The notes under the pieces are model-generated. The model was not told where the DNA came from and ran no database searches. It worked only from the letters and a program-made list of their open reading frames with translations. Of a stretch of DNA of 64,000 bases, positions 51,691 through 64,000 are shown in pieces. Origin of the DNA: Delphinapterus leucas (taxonomy: Eukaryota; Chordata; Mammalia; Artiodactyla; Monodontidae); assembly GCF_002288925.2 (NCBI RefSeq), contig NW_022098050.1, positions 6,579,823-6,643,822 on the forward strand. Reading direction: 5' to 3'. Position numbers and translations under genes: made by a program. Position 1 is the first letter of the stretch. Every line of letters starts with the position of its first letter.

Positions 51691-53987
51691 GTTTAGACAT
51701 GATCCTGGTAATAAGAAAGGAATAGCAGGGTCAAAGAAGGTTTGATTTGTTTGTTTTTGCAGTTGTTTTAAAGAGAACACTGTGTGTTTGTAAATGGCAG
51801 TGATGAAAATCCCATAGGATCTGGAGTCGGAAAACTTGGTGCCAGTCCAGCCCCTGTCACTACTACTTGCCGGCTGACTGCTAACCTCTACAAAATGCCT
51901 TCCTTATGGCAAATGAAATGGGGGACGTGATAGGTCATGCACGACCTACACAGTCTACAACTTCAGAGGGCAGCAGCATGATTCAAATGAGAGAATGGAT
52001 GTGAAAGGACTGTGTGGAGTGCAGCACTGTGGGGCTCAGGGGGTTAGGGTGCTTCAGTGTTCATTGTGAAGGAAGAAATGAGAGACACATGAAACATGGT
52101 CTCCACCTCCAGGGGATGAGAGGTGTGAATAGGTGTGGCTTTTGCACTGGGAAGTCATAACTATGGGGAAGGCTTTTGACAAGTGCGCTGGAGGACCAGG
52201 CTGAAAAGCCAGACGACATAAATCAGATGCCTGCACAGTTTTTTCTCTCCCTTTAAGATTGTTCTGCCTTCTGATTCTATGAAAAGTTTAGGAGTTTTAG
52301 TACTCATTTTAATGTTCATCTGCAGCTTCTCGTTTTACTGGAAGTCACCCTTTTCATATCTTCTGTTTTCACCTTAGTTTCTCTCTTTCCATTTCTTCCT
52401 ATTCTGCTAAATGTCTGATTTTAATTCAGTGCTCTGACGCTGGAGTCAAGAAGTAAAGAGAGATTTAGTGTTTGCCACAACGAACACTGGTCTTTTCTCC
52501 TGTTTTCAGTTTATTTTAAACTTTGCCCCTTTCATGTAACTACAGTGTTTCAATCCCCATATTCACCATTTGTCATGTGCCACATTTGTTATACTGAAAA
52601 ATCATAAGTAGAAACGGACGCTCTAAAGACCCCTCTCTTTGACACGCACATGTCTGCTTGGTATATAACTGAACATGCTCCTGGTCTAGTCTCTTATCAC
52701 TTTACCCATCCTCAAAATGAAGGAAGGATTGCTGGGGACCCTGCGTCCAAAGATTAAAACAATTTAAATATCACCAGATCTGACATTTCAGGGACTAAAA
52801 TCCGAACACTGAATAGCACAAAACTAACAACATAAAAATGTATTTGAATTTATAAGGGCAATGATGCAAAAGATGGCCTACATCTAGGATAGCTGCGGCA
52901 CCATTTTCCATAATTCAAGTATTAATTATATGGGTGTATTAAACAGCCCAAATAGAAAATCACAGTTTACAAAACATGAATGCACCATATATGCATTCAA
53001 ACTATAGATTCCAAGAATGTTAAGCTCAAAATGTTTGTTTTAGATGTGAATGTGAATTAAAGATGTATGTATTAACTGCTATTAACTCCTTGCTGATATA
53101 GCAAACTAAAAATAGTATTTTCCTACAAATCAGCTCATGAAGCAGACTAGGAAGGAATTCGAAAGTAGGTGATAATATAATAATATGATGTGAAATTGTG
53201 ATTATCTGGCTGCTTATAGATACTAGCTCAGAACATTCCTTTGAGTCACCTGACCCACAGTTACCATGGCTGTTTTGAAGTTCTACTTTATCTATAGTGA
53301 CAAGGAAGAGTGGTAACTCCTCCACTCTTCCTCGTACTTTTTCATTTTGTAATTTTGCAGGGAAGTTTTTAAAGATTTAAAAAATAATCTACTTCTATGT
53401 TTAGTGCCCCTACATTTAACTATGTGCCTATATTTCATCAACTTCTTTTCTTTTAAAAGGGGCACTAGTAATATGGAAATAATATTAGATCTTCTGATCA
53501 AAATTGGAGAAACACACTTCAATTGAATCAGCCCACTATATGGCATGAGAACTACTACTCCTACCGGTTTCCTAAGAAGTTCGAGCTGTCCAGCAACAGT
53601 AGAACAACTATGTCCTCCAGGGTCTACCTTTCCAGTCTGCCCCTCAAATGAGGGAGAGTTAGGAAAGCCGTTTCAGACGGTCTGTTTTAAAAAGAATTTT
53701 CCTGAAAAGTATTTATTATTCATTTTACTATTAGTTGTTCTTGGAATAGGAGAATTTTTCATGCTACCTTTTAAAAGTCAGATGCCACTTTCAGAGTGCC
53801 ACGACTCTGTAGCAAGCTAATTTGACCATGGGGTCAAAAATAAGTTGGGTATTTACAAATGTGACTGAGGAAAGGAATGCTTTCTGACATTCTTAGCATT
53901 GGAGCAACAATCTCATCCTTAATATCTGAGATTTAAAGGTCAAATTTAAGAGTCAGCTTTCACAGAATCATTCAATAAGGATTTAGT

Positions 53988-54310
53988 TCAGCATCATCCA
54001 ACAGAAATATAATGCAAACCACTTATACAATTAAAATGTTTTCAGTAGCCGCATTAAAAAGTAAAAAGAAACAGGTGAAATTTATTTTAACATATTTTAT
54101 GCAATCCAATATATCCAAAGTATTATTATTTCAACATATAGTCACATTAAAAAGTATTAATGAAATATGTTACATTCTCTTTTTGTACTAAGTCTTTGAG
54201 ATCCAGTGTGTTTTATACTTATAGCACATCTCAGTTGGGAGCAGTTGTATTTCAAGTGCTCAATAGCCACATGTAGCTACTGGCTACCAAATTAGAATGG
54301 TGCAGCTCTG
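53988..54310 (+). mobile_element. hAT-like DNA transposon relic
   Basis: It begins near CAGCATCATCCAACAGAAATA and ends near CTACCAAATTAGAATGGTGC. Inside are AGAAACAGGTGAAATTTATT and CAATAGCCACATGTAGCTAC. This is the layout of a common non-autonomous hAT element, with degraded inverted ends. The family name is not certain. Confidence 0.6.
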
Positions 54311-54434
54311 GATAAATTGACTTGCTTTAATTATTATCCTCTTAATTGTGAGTTCTTCTGCGTTTCTTACACAACTATCTGTAAAGTCATTCAGTCATTC
54401 CAAAAAGAATCTAAACAGATTTTTTAACCATTTC

Positions 54435-54740
54435 TTTAAAAAGTGAAGTATAGTTAATTTACAGTGTTGTGTTAGTCTCAGGTGTACAGCAAAGTGATTC
54501 AGTTATAAATATATACATATATATACTCTTTCAGATTCTTTTCCATTATAGGTTATTAGAAGATACTGAATATAGTTCCCTGTGATAAACAGTAGGTCCT
54601 TGTTATTTATCTATTTTATATATAGTAGTGTGTACATGTTAATCCCAAACTCCTAATTTATCTCTTCCCCCCATACCCCCTGTTACCCCCTCTGGTAACC
54701 ATAAGTTTGTTTTCTATGTCTGTAAGTCTATGTCCAAACA
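54435..54740 (-). mobile_element. L1, 3' end, antisense
   Basis: Reversed L1 3' UTR text: GTACAGCAAAGTGATTCAGT, ATAGTTCCCTGTGATAAACA and GGTAACCATAAGTTTGTTTT. In the same orientation as CASK. Confidence 0.8.
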
Positions 54741-55024
54741 GATGTGTTATTAAAAAGCACTTCCATAGAAGTAAACTCTACAGCTTTTAACAGCCCAAAT
54801 CCATCACTTAATAACTAAATCTGGAATTTCTTCACTATTGTTAATCTAAATCCTTTACTTGTTTGGTAGTTTTTAATCGTTTTATCTTGCTTAATCTACC
54901 AAACACAAAAAGGGTAGTCAACATCCACTGTATAGCAGCCCTTTGGACCCTTCAAAATTTATTGAATGACCTTAGACTATGCAGCATAATATCTGGTATT
55001 TTAAGTGTCCCTCTGTAAGTCCTC

Positions 55025-55195
55025 ATTTAATAATTGTAATAACCCTGTAGGTACATCTAGTTTCACTTTACAAAGGAAGAAACAGGCCCCAGGTTTAGTG
55101 AGATACACAAGCGGTTGAGATCACACAAGTAGTAAGTAGAGGAAGCAGAGCTAATAACTGAAGTCCAGTGCTCTCTACATGATACCACAATGGCT
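55025..55195 (+). mobile_element. MIR SINE, diverged
   Basis: AACCCTGTAGGTACATCTAG, GGAAGAAACAGGCCCCAGG and GAGATCACACAAGTAGTAAG follow MIR order. Confidence 0.7.
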
Positions 55196-57154
55196 CCTGG
55201 GGCTATGTAGTTTTTATATGTGCCCTTAAGATCCAATCATATAACAGTGCTAATGTGGTAACACTGACTTGGGTGAGAAGCTATCAAGACTGCTACAGAA
55301 CCAGCATATTTCAGCTGCACTGTCACCAGTGATAATCAGAAATTAGACACTGATATTTTTACTAATAAATATATAAGTATTCTAATTTGTTTCCAAAGAA
55401 TTTCCAGTTTCTGTTATAAACTCAATAGTTAAAATGCACTAAGAGCTGACCCAGGCTCCAAACGCACATAAAGAATGTTCCAATCTAGTCATAAAACAAT
55501 TAGGACAAGTATTAATGTGTTCATCTGAATCAACATTAATAACAAAACAGCTAAATGAAAGTCATTACTGATTCAACATTTTTTCCTCGGTGTGCTGAAA
55601 TTAATAACCATGTGATATTTTAAGAAAGGGATCCAAGCAAAACCTTGGAAGGATTATAGCAGCCAAGTCAAATTCTGCTGCTGGGCTCAACCTTCAACTA
55701 ATAACCAATTTGAAGACTAAAGATACCAGCTGCCTTTGGCAATAATACAGGTCAGGTTGGCTTTAATGAGGCCATCTTCCTATAAATCAAGAAAGTTGAC
55801 CTTCTCAACTAGTGGATGACCAGAGGCCCAGACAGGGCACCACACCAACCTGGGTTAATGGGAAAGTCATTATTTCCTTGATCTTTTACACATTTTACTA
55901 GCACATTTTTATTATCTTTTTTCACATACAAACAGAAATCCAAGCAGCTTCTAATTTCTTTGAATTCTTGCCAATTTAATACAATCTTATGGCCTAAAAT
56001 CTCATCTGTCAGGTGCATAAAGAAAATAAGGAGCATACCATTAATTGAGGATGTTTGACTGATGTAAATTGTTCTTAAATAGCCAAATATATTAGTTAAA
56101 AATCAATCTTGACTACATTAAGCATTTACAAATTAATGGGGTTTTGGTAATATATTTCCCAAAGAATTTACAGTTCTCATAAGTGTAATAAATTTATTAA
56201 GGCAGACTGCCCAGTTGAATACAAATTTAAACTAAATTCAACACTATATTTGATGTACTGTCAACAACTATCAGCAGGAAATTATAATAAAGCCAACTGC
56301 TGTAAGAACTACTTGTCTTCCTTCTCACTCTTCTTTAGGATGAGTTTGGTAAATAATTAAAGTGTCATTAATTTCCTAGGGACTTACATTTAAAAGAACT
56401 CCAGGTCATTCTTAATCAATATTGAAGTACTATAATTCATTTAGCTTATTAATTAGATATTAATAAAGATTACAGGTGACCAATTCAATGATCTTTATAA
56501 TATTTATCTTCTGAGGTATTAAAATGTCCTAAAATAAGAACATGTGCTTCAAAACTATCTTACATAAGAGCCAACAATAGGTTAAAATGAAACCAAATTA
56601 TCTGTCTCTTACAAAATATAACTCTGAGTCATCAATTCAAGGAGTTACTCAACCATGAATTTGGTGAGAATCTGTTCTGAACTCAACTAATAAAACTAGA
56701 AAGATGTTAATTACGTGGATAAAGGAAAAAGGCAGAAATGACTGAAATCCAAACCACATAAAGTTCCAGCATTAGAGTTTTTCTCAAATATATGACGGAC
56801 CATTATTAAGATCATATTCTGCACATGATAAGAGTAGAAATACAATGTTCTAAACACCTCTAGAATGTACAATTCCTGGGTTGCTGTTCATTTTGGGAAA
56901 TGTAAACCAAAAGAGTTTTACCAAAAGGGAGAAAGATGGGGGCATTTTACTCTTATAAAACCCAGACACCTATTTCAAAATGGTACTCCTAACTTTACAA
57001 AAGAAAATTGGAGATATATCAGTTTATGCCTCAATTACTTTTCAATATTAAAGTCATAAAAAAAAGTATATGTTAGGAACTGAAGGAACTCTGTGGGATG
57101 ATAGAGTGTATATATTTAAACTCATTGTGACACATTCACAGAAAGAAAGACATG

Positions 57155-58062
57155 ATGAAAAGGTAGAGGGCTATGTATCAGATGAAGGAACAAGATAACC
57201 CCCCCCCAAAAACAACTAAATGAAATGGAGATAGGCAACCTTCCAGAAAAAGAATTCAGAATAATGATAGTGAAGATGATCCAGGGCCTCGGAAAAAGAA
57301 TGGAGGCAAAGATAGAGAAGATGCAAGAAATGTTTAACAAAGACCTAGAAGAATTAAAGAACAAACAAACAGAGATGAATAATACAATAACTGAACTGAA
57401 AACTACACTAGAAGGAATCAATAGCAGAATAACTGTGTCAGAAGAACAGATAAGTGACCTGCAAGACAGAATGGTGGAATTCACTGCTGAGGAACAGAAT
57501 AAAGAAAAAAGAGTGAAAAGAAATGAAGACAGCCTAAGAGGCATCTGGGACAACATTAAACACAACAACATTCACATTATAGGGGTCCCAGAAGGAGAAG
57601 AGAGACAGAGAAAGGACCTGAGAAAATACTTCAAGAGATTATAGTGAAAAACTTCCCTAACATGGGAAAGGAAACAGCCACCCAAGTCCAGGAAGCGCAG
57701 AGAATGCCAGGCAGGGTAAACCCACGGAAAAACATGCCGAGACACATAGTAATCAAATGGACAAAAATTAAAGACAAAGAAAACTTATTGAAAGCAGCAA
57801 GGGAAAAATGACAAGTAACATACAAGGGAACTCCCATAAGGTTAACAGCTGATTTCTCAGCAGAAACTCTACAAGCCAGAAGGGAGTGGCATGACATATT
57901 TAAAGTGATAAAAGGGAAGAACCTACAACCAAGATTACACTACCCAGCAAGGATCTCATTCAGATTCAATGGAGAAATCAAAAGCTTTACAGACAAGCAA
58001 AAGCTAAGAGAATTCAGCACCACCAAACTAGCTCTACAACAAATGCTAAAGGAACTCTCTAA
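57155..58062 (+). pseudogene. L1 ORF1 (ORF1p), several breaks
   Basis: It matches copy A from the first methionine. It has a TAG at the third codon, a C-run frame change near 57198, another shift near 57610 and a TGA at 57809-57811, the same place as in copy A. The coiled-coil part (57225-57600) and the RRM-like IIGVPEGEE block are still visible. At the end, one base is missing in GGAACTCTCTAAG compared with copy A, so the normal ORF1 stop is lost from the frame. Confidence 0.9.
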
Positions 58063-58120
58063 GTGGGAAACACAAGAGAAGAAAAGGACCTATAAAAACA
58101 AACCCATTACAATAAAGAAA

Positions 58121-61100
58121 ATGGTCACAGGAACGTACATATCGATAATTACCTTAAACGTGAATGGATTAAATGCTCCAACCAAAAGACACAGGCTCAC
58201 TGAGTGGATACAAAAACAAGACCCATATATATGCTGTCTACAAGAGACCCACTTCAGACCCAGGGACACATACAGACTGAAAGTGAGGGGATGGAAAAAG
58301 ATATTCCATGCAAATGGAAATCAAAAGAAAGCTGGAGTAGCAACACTCATATCAGATAAAATAGACTTAAAAATAAACAATGTTACAAGAGACAAGGAAG
58401 GACACTATGTAATGAGCAAGGGATCAATCCAAGAAGATATAACAATTATAAATATATATGCACCCAACATAGGAGCACCACAATACATAAGGCAACTGCT
58501 ACCAGCTATAAAAGATGAAAACGACAGTAACACAATAATAGTGGGGGACTTTAACACCTCACATACACCAATGGACAGATCATCCAAACAGAAAATTTAA
58601 AAGGAAACACAAGCTTTAAATGACACAGTAGACCAGAGAGATTTAATTGATACTTATAGGACGTTTCATCCAAAAACAGCAGATTACACTTTCTTCTCAG
58701 GTGCACAGGGAATATTCTCCAGGATAGGTCACATCTTGGGTCACAAATCAAGCCTCAGTAAATTTAAGAAAATTGAAATCATATCAAGCATCTTTTCTGA
58801 CCACAATAGTATGAGATTAGAAATGAATTACAGGGAAAAAACCAAAAAAAAGAGAAACACATGGAGGCTACACAATACATTATGAAATAACCAAGAGATC
58901 ACTGAAGAAGTCAAAGGGGATAGCAAAAAATACCTAGAGACAAATGACAATGAAAACATGACAATCCTAAACCTATGGGATACAGCAAAAGCAGTTCTAA
59001 GAGGGAAGTTTATAGCCATACAGGCCTAACTCAGGAAACAAGAACAATCTCAAATAAACAATCTAACCTTACACCTAAAGGAACTAGAGAAAGAAGAACA
59101 AACAAAACCCAATGTGAGGAGAAGGAGAGAAAACATATAGATCAGAGCAGAAATAAATGAAATAGAAACAAAGAAAACAAGAGCAAACATTAATAAAACT
59201 AAAAGCTGGTTCTTTGAGAAGATAAACAAAATTGATAAACCTTTAGCCAGACTCATATAGAAAATGAGTGAGAGGACTCAAATCAGTAAAATTGAAATGA
59301 AAAAGGAGAAGTTACAACACACAACACAGAAATACAAAGCATCCTAGGAGACTACTACAAGCAACTCTATGCCAATAAAATGGAAAAACTGGAAGAAATG
59401 GACAAAGTCTTAGAAAGGTATAACCTTCCAAGACTGAACCAGGAAGAAATAGAAAATATGAACAGACCAATCACAAGTAATGAAACTGAAACTGTGATTT
59501 GAAATCTTCCAACAAACAAAAGACCAGGACCAGATGGCTTCACAGGTGAATTCTACCAAACATTTAGAGAAGAGCTAACACCCATCATTCTCAAACTCTT
59601 CCAAAAAATGGCAGAGGAAGGAACACCCCCAAACTCATTCTATGAGGCCACCATCACCCTGACACCCAAACCAGACAAAAATACTACAAAAAAAGAAAAT
59701 TACAGACCAATATCACTGATGAATATAGATGCAAAAATTCTCAACAAAATACTAGCAAACAATATCCAACAACACATTAAAAGGATCATAAACCATGATC
59801 AAGTGGGATTTATCTAAGGGATGCAAGGATTCTTCAATATACGCAAATCAATGAATGTGATACACCATATTAACAAATTGAAGAATAAAAACCAAATGAT
59901 CATCTCAATAGATGCAGAAAAAGCTTTCGACAAAACTCAACACCCAGTTATGACAGAAACTCTCCAGAAAGTGGGCATAGAGGGAACCTACCTCAACATA
60001 ATAAAGACCATATACGGCAAACCCACAGCAAACATCATTCTCAATGGTGAAAAACTGAAAACATTTCCCCTAAGATCAGGAACAAGACAAGGATGTCCAC
60101 TCTCACCACTATTACTCAACATAGTTTTGGAAGTCCTAGCCATGGCAATCAGAGAAGGAAAAGAAATAAAAGGAATACAAATTGGAAGAGAAGAAGTAAA
60201 ACTGTCACTGTTTGCAGATGACATGATACTATACATAGAGAATCCTAAAGATGCCACCAGAAAACTACTAAAGCTAATCAATGAATTTGGTAAAGTAGCA
60301 GAATACAAAATTAATGCACAGAAATCTCTTGCATTCCTATACACTAATGATGAAAAATCTGAAAGAGAGGTTAAGGAAACACTGCCATCTACCATTGCAA
60401 CAAATAGAATAAAATACCTAGGAATAAAACTACCTAGGGAGACAAAAGACCTGTATGCAGAAAACTATAAGACACGGATAAAAGAAATCAAAGATGACAC
60501 AAACAGATGGAGAGATATACCATGCTCTTGGATTGGAAGAATCAACATCATGAAAATGACTATAGTACCCACAGCAATCTACAGATTCAATGCAATCCCT
60601 ATCAAATTATCAATGGCATTTTTTACAGAACTAAAACAGAAAATCTTAAAATTTGTATGGAAACACAAAAGACCCCGAATAGCCAAAGCAGTCTTGAGGC
60701 AAAAAAACGGCGCGGGAGGAATCGGACTCCCTGACTTCAGACTATACTACAAAGCTACAGTAATCAAGACAGTATGGTACTGGCACAAAAACAGAAATAT
60801 AGATCAATGGAACAGGATAGAAAGCCCAGAGATAAACCCACACACCTATGGTCAACTAATCTATGAGAAAGGAGGCAGGGATATACAATGGAGAAAAGAC
60901 AGTCTCTTCTGTAAGTGGTGCTGGGAAAACTGGACAGCTACATGTAAAAGAATGAAATTAGAACACTCTCTAACACCATACACAAAAACAAACTCAAAAT
61001 GGATTAGAGACCTAAATGTAAGACTGGACACTATAAAACTCTTAGAGGAAAACATAGGAAGAACACTCTTTGACATAAATCACAGCAAGATCTTTTTTGA

Positions 61101-61912
61101 TCCACCTCCTAGAGTAATGAAAATAAAAACAAAAATAAACAAATGGCACCTAATGAAACTTAAAAGCTTTTGCAAAGCAAAGGAAACTACAAACAAGATG
61201 AAAAGACAACCCTCAGAATGGGAGGGAATATTTGCAAACGAATCAACGGACAAAGGATTAATCTTCAAAATATATAAACAGCTCATGCAGCTCAATATTA
61301 AAAAAACAAACAACACAATCAAAAAATGGGCAGAAGACCTAAACAGACATTTCTCCAAAGAAGACATACAGATGGCCAAGAAGCACATGAAAAGCTGCTC
61401 AACATCACTATTAGAGAAATGCAAATCAAAACTACAATGAGATATCACCTCACACCAGTTAGAATGGGCATCATCAGAAAATCTACAAACAACAAATGTG
61501 GAGAAAAGGGAACCCTCTTGCACTGCTGGTGGGAATGTAAATGGATACAGCCAGTATGGAGAACAGTATGGAGGTTCCTTAAAAAACTAAAAATAGAATT
61601 ACCATATGACCCAGCAATCCCACTACTGGGCATTTACCCAGAGAAAACCATAATTCAAAAGACACATGCACCCCAATGTTCAGTGCAGCACTCTTTACAA
61701 CAGCCAGGTCATGGAAGCAACCTAAATGCCCATCGACAGACAAATGGATAAAGAAGCTGCGGTATATATATATAATGGAATATTACTCAGCCATAAAAAG
61801 GAACGAAATTGGGTCATTTGTTGAGACGTGGATGGATCTAGAGACTGTCATACAGAGTGAAGTAAGTCAGAAAAGCAAATATTGCATATTAATGCATATA
61901 TGTAGCACCTAG
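58121..61912 (+). pseudogene. L1 ORF2 (endonuclease and reverse transcriptase), partly open
   Basis: It starts MVTGTYISIITLNVNGLNAP. The endonuclease part is open to 58597, including QETHFRP, NIYAPN and VGDFN. Stops follow at 58598, near 59028, 59139 and 59258, at 59500 (shared with copy A) and near 59815. From 59821 to 61437 the frame is open and covers most of the reverse transcriptase, with FADD at 60211-60222 and GIGLPDF near 60720. A frame shift near 61413 separates the C-terminal part, which ends near 61912. Family function: it nicks target DNA and copies L1 RNA. Inactive here. Confidence 0.93.
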
Positions 61913-62712
61913 AAAAATGGTACAGATGAACCAGTTTGCAGGGCAGAAACTGAGACACAGATGTAGAGAACAAACGTATGGACACCAAGAGGGTAAGTGG
62001 TGGGGTAGTGGGGGTGGTGGTGGGATGAATTGGGAGATTGGGATTGACATATATACACTAATATGTATAAAATGTATAACTAATAAGAACCTGCTGTATA
62101 AAAAATATTTTTTAATTAAAAAACCTCATTGTATATATATTAAAAGTCTTTGGACTGTACACTTAAATAAGTTTTTATTCAATAAAGTTTATAAAAGAAA
62201 AAAGTTATTGCAATAAGATAGGAATTCAACTAATATGTCTAACTAAAACAATGTTATTCACATATCTTGTATTTTACACTTTCCTAAATATGTTATCTAC
62301 ACAGGTTTCCCCCACTACCCGAAAGTAGAAAGTTTCTATGAACCCTTCTATATGCCAAAATGACATGAAGTGAAGAAGCAATTATCGTTTTTCATAAAAG
62401 CAAAAATTCTCTTCAGATTTTTTTTCAGTTAGTGAGAACAGGTACTAATGTAGGTCTTTCGTAAAAGCAAAGTGGTGTGACGTGAACTTTCAACAAAGCA
62501 GGGGATACCTTTATTTACCTTCTATTTTTATTTAGTTCCAGCTGAGGAGTTCAACAAGGATATGTGGTAGGACAGGCTTCCTTACTACCCACTTCCTCCC
62601 ACACTTCCTTTCTGCAGAATGGGGCCTGCCGAGGAAATACTGCCAGCAGGACCAAAATTCTCTCCAGAAAGCAATTTATAGTGTTTAATATATAAATAAA
62701 AGAACGACTGAG

Positions 62713-62920
62713 GGGCTTCTCTGGTGGCGCAGTGGTTGAGCGTCCGCCTGCCGATGCAGGGGACACGGGTTCGTGCCCCGGTCCGGGAGGATCCCACGTG
62801 CCGTGGAGCGGTTGGGGCCGTGAGCCATGGCCGCTGAGCCTGCGCGCCCGGAGCCTGTGCTCCGCAACGGGAGAGGCCACAACAGTGAGAGGCCCGCGTA
62901 CCGCAAAAAAAAAAAAAATA
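62713..62920 (+). mobile_element. CHR SINE, short form
   Basis: It starts GGGCTTCTCTGGTGGCGCAG and ends CGTACCGC plus about 14 A. The sequence is close to the other short copies, so it is fairly young. The flanks share only AAGAA, so the target duplication is not clear. Antisense to CASK. Confidence 0.93.
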
Positions 62921-63444
62921 AGAATGTACATTTACAATCAATCTACCTTTTTCTTGACGTTTTTCTCAAAAGCTCTTTTGCCATTTCATCAGACTTGGAA
63001 TGGGTAAAACATACGTTTCCTTAAAAATTGAGATAGAAACAGAGGCCTCTAGCATCTGATCCACATACAGTTTAGTGCAATCCCAGCAAGGCAGAGCCGG
63101 TGAAAACAAGAGAAGGAAGTCAGGTAGGGCCTTAATCCCTCTTCACTTAATCTTTGTCACTTAGTAACAAAAGGCCTAATTCATGTCTCAATATTTTGGG
63201 AAACAAATACAAACAATTCCTTATTCAGGTCATTCTAGATAATGGTTTATTTCATGTAAGTGACTTTTCCAGAAAGAGTACCAACACATCCTAGTTTGCC
63301 CAGGACTTTCCAGTTGTAGCACTGAAAGTTCTGTGTCCCAAGAACCTGCCCTCAGTCCCAGGCAAACCGGGATGGTTAGTCACCTATTTCCAGAGATCTA
63401 GCACTTATCCTTTCAAATGCTAACACTCTTCTGTCCGGAGGCAG

Positions 63445-63665
63445 TTATGATATAATAGAGCAACATATCTGTAGTCAAAAGGCCTGTCTTTAAATCTTAT
63501 CTCCATCACTTAGTAGCTGTTATAACTCTATACATCAGTTTCCTCATCTATAAAATGGAAAAAGTAAGAGAATAGCTACCATACTGGTTGTAGTTAGCCC
63601 TGGATGATTAATAAAGTATGTGAAAGTGCTTGCCATGGTGCATGACACAGAGCATGTGCACAGTA
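63445..63665 (+). mobile_element. MIR SINE
   Basis: CTCCATCACTTAGTAGCTGT, TCAGTTTCCTCATCTATAAA and AGTGCTTGCCATGGTGCATG are MIR blocks in order. Confidence 0.8.
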
Positions 63666-64000
63666 AGTTTTGTTTCCTTTCCCTTTGACCATTTTTGGTG
63701 GAAATAATTCTTTCCTACCTTTACCAAATGCCAATCAAACCAAGTTTGATGGCAAGAAGTTGGCAACGTGAACATCCAATTACTAAACCACACTACTGCA
63801 TAGTTCTAAACCTACTTTTACTTTGAAATTTTTCATCTACAATTTTTTTGGAAACCATGTAATATAGCTCATAAGGAACTGAATCTGAAGTTGACCAAAG
63901 AATTATTTGGGGGGAAAAAGGTAAAAAGCGGGTATAGTTGAAGTGTCTAATAATGACACTGGTTAAAATAAAAAATAAAACAGAATCCACATAGCTGCAT

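Larger units (their letters stand above)
57129..62124 (+). mobile_element. young LINE-1, 5'-truncated (L1 copy B)
   Basis: About 5.0 kb, closely related to copy A. It starts about 24 bp before ORF1, so it lacks the 5' UTR and its promoter, and it ends in a TTTTTTAATTAAAAAA tail. The target duplication AAACTCATTGT (57118-57128) recurs as AAACCTCATTGT at 62121-62132, with one extra C. It is antisense to CASK in intron 2. Both reading frames are damaged, but part of the reverse-transcriptase region is open for 539 codons. Confidence 0.95.

Overview
This is mammalian nuclear DNA, not prokaryotic. It is AT-rich, dominated by interspersed repeats, and has only three short protein-coding exons. The organism is most likely a cetacean (whale or dolphin). 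The main reason is the SINEs: at least ten copies of the tRNA-derived CHR family typical of whales, hippos and relatives, including six of a shortened form that I associate with cetaceans. Two young LINE-1 elements and older eutherian repeats (MIR, L2, L1M, LTRs, hAT relics) fit a eutherian genome.

The host gene is CASK (calcium/calmodulin-dependent serine protein kinase, a MAGUK scaffold that is X-linked in eutherians), read on the minus strand. Three consecutive exons of its N-terminal CaM-kinase domain are present, all with GT/AG splice sites and compatible phases. They are exon 3 (49942-50047, residues 58-93), exon 4 (6543-6620, residues 94-119) and exon 5 (972-1044, residues 120-143, with the HRD catalytic-loop motif). 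Exon numbers assume the usual human CASK numbering. The rest is intron: the start of intron 5 (1-971), all of intron 4 (5.5 kb), all of intron 3 (43.3 kb) and the exon-3 end of intron 2 (14 kb).

The introns are layered with repeats. Intron 4 holds two short CHR SINEs. Intron 3 holds an LTR (about 10700-11233), a full-length L1 (12626-18760) inserted into an older L1 and itself hit by a CHR SINE, three long CHR SINEs on the plus strand and one on the minus strand, old L1M fragments, L2 and MIR copies, a small tRNA-like SINE, a solo LTR with a 5-bp target duplication (43654-44192), and a nearly identical local duplication (33261-33447 and 34388-34581). Intron 2 holds a sense-oriented SINE 300 bp upstream of exon 3, old hAT, L1 and MIR relics, and a second, 5'-truncated young L1 (57129-62124).

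I found no prokaryote-like system and no new gene family. The most unusual features are a templated inverted 39-nt insertion in the L1 endonuclease coding region, stop codons at the same places in both young L1 copies, the local duplication, and changes in an internal repeat unit of the long SINEs.
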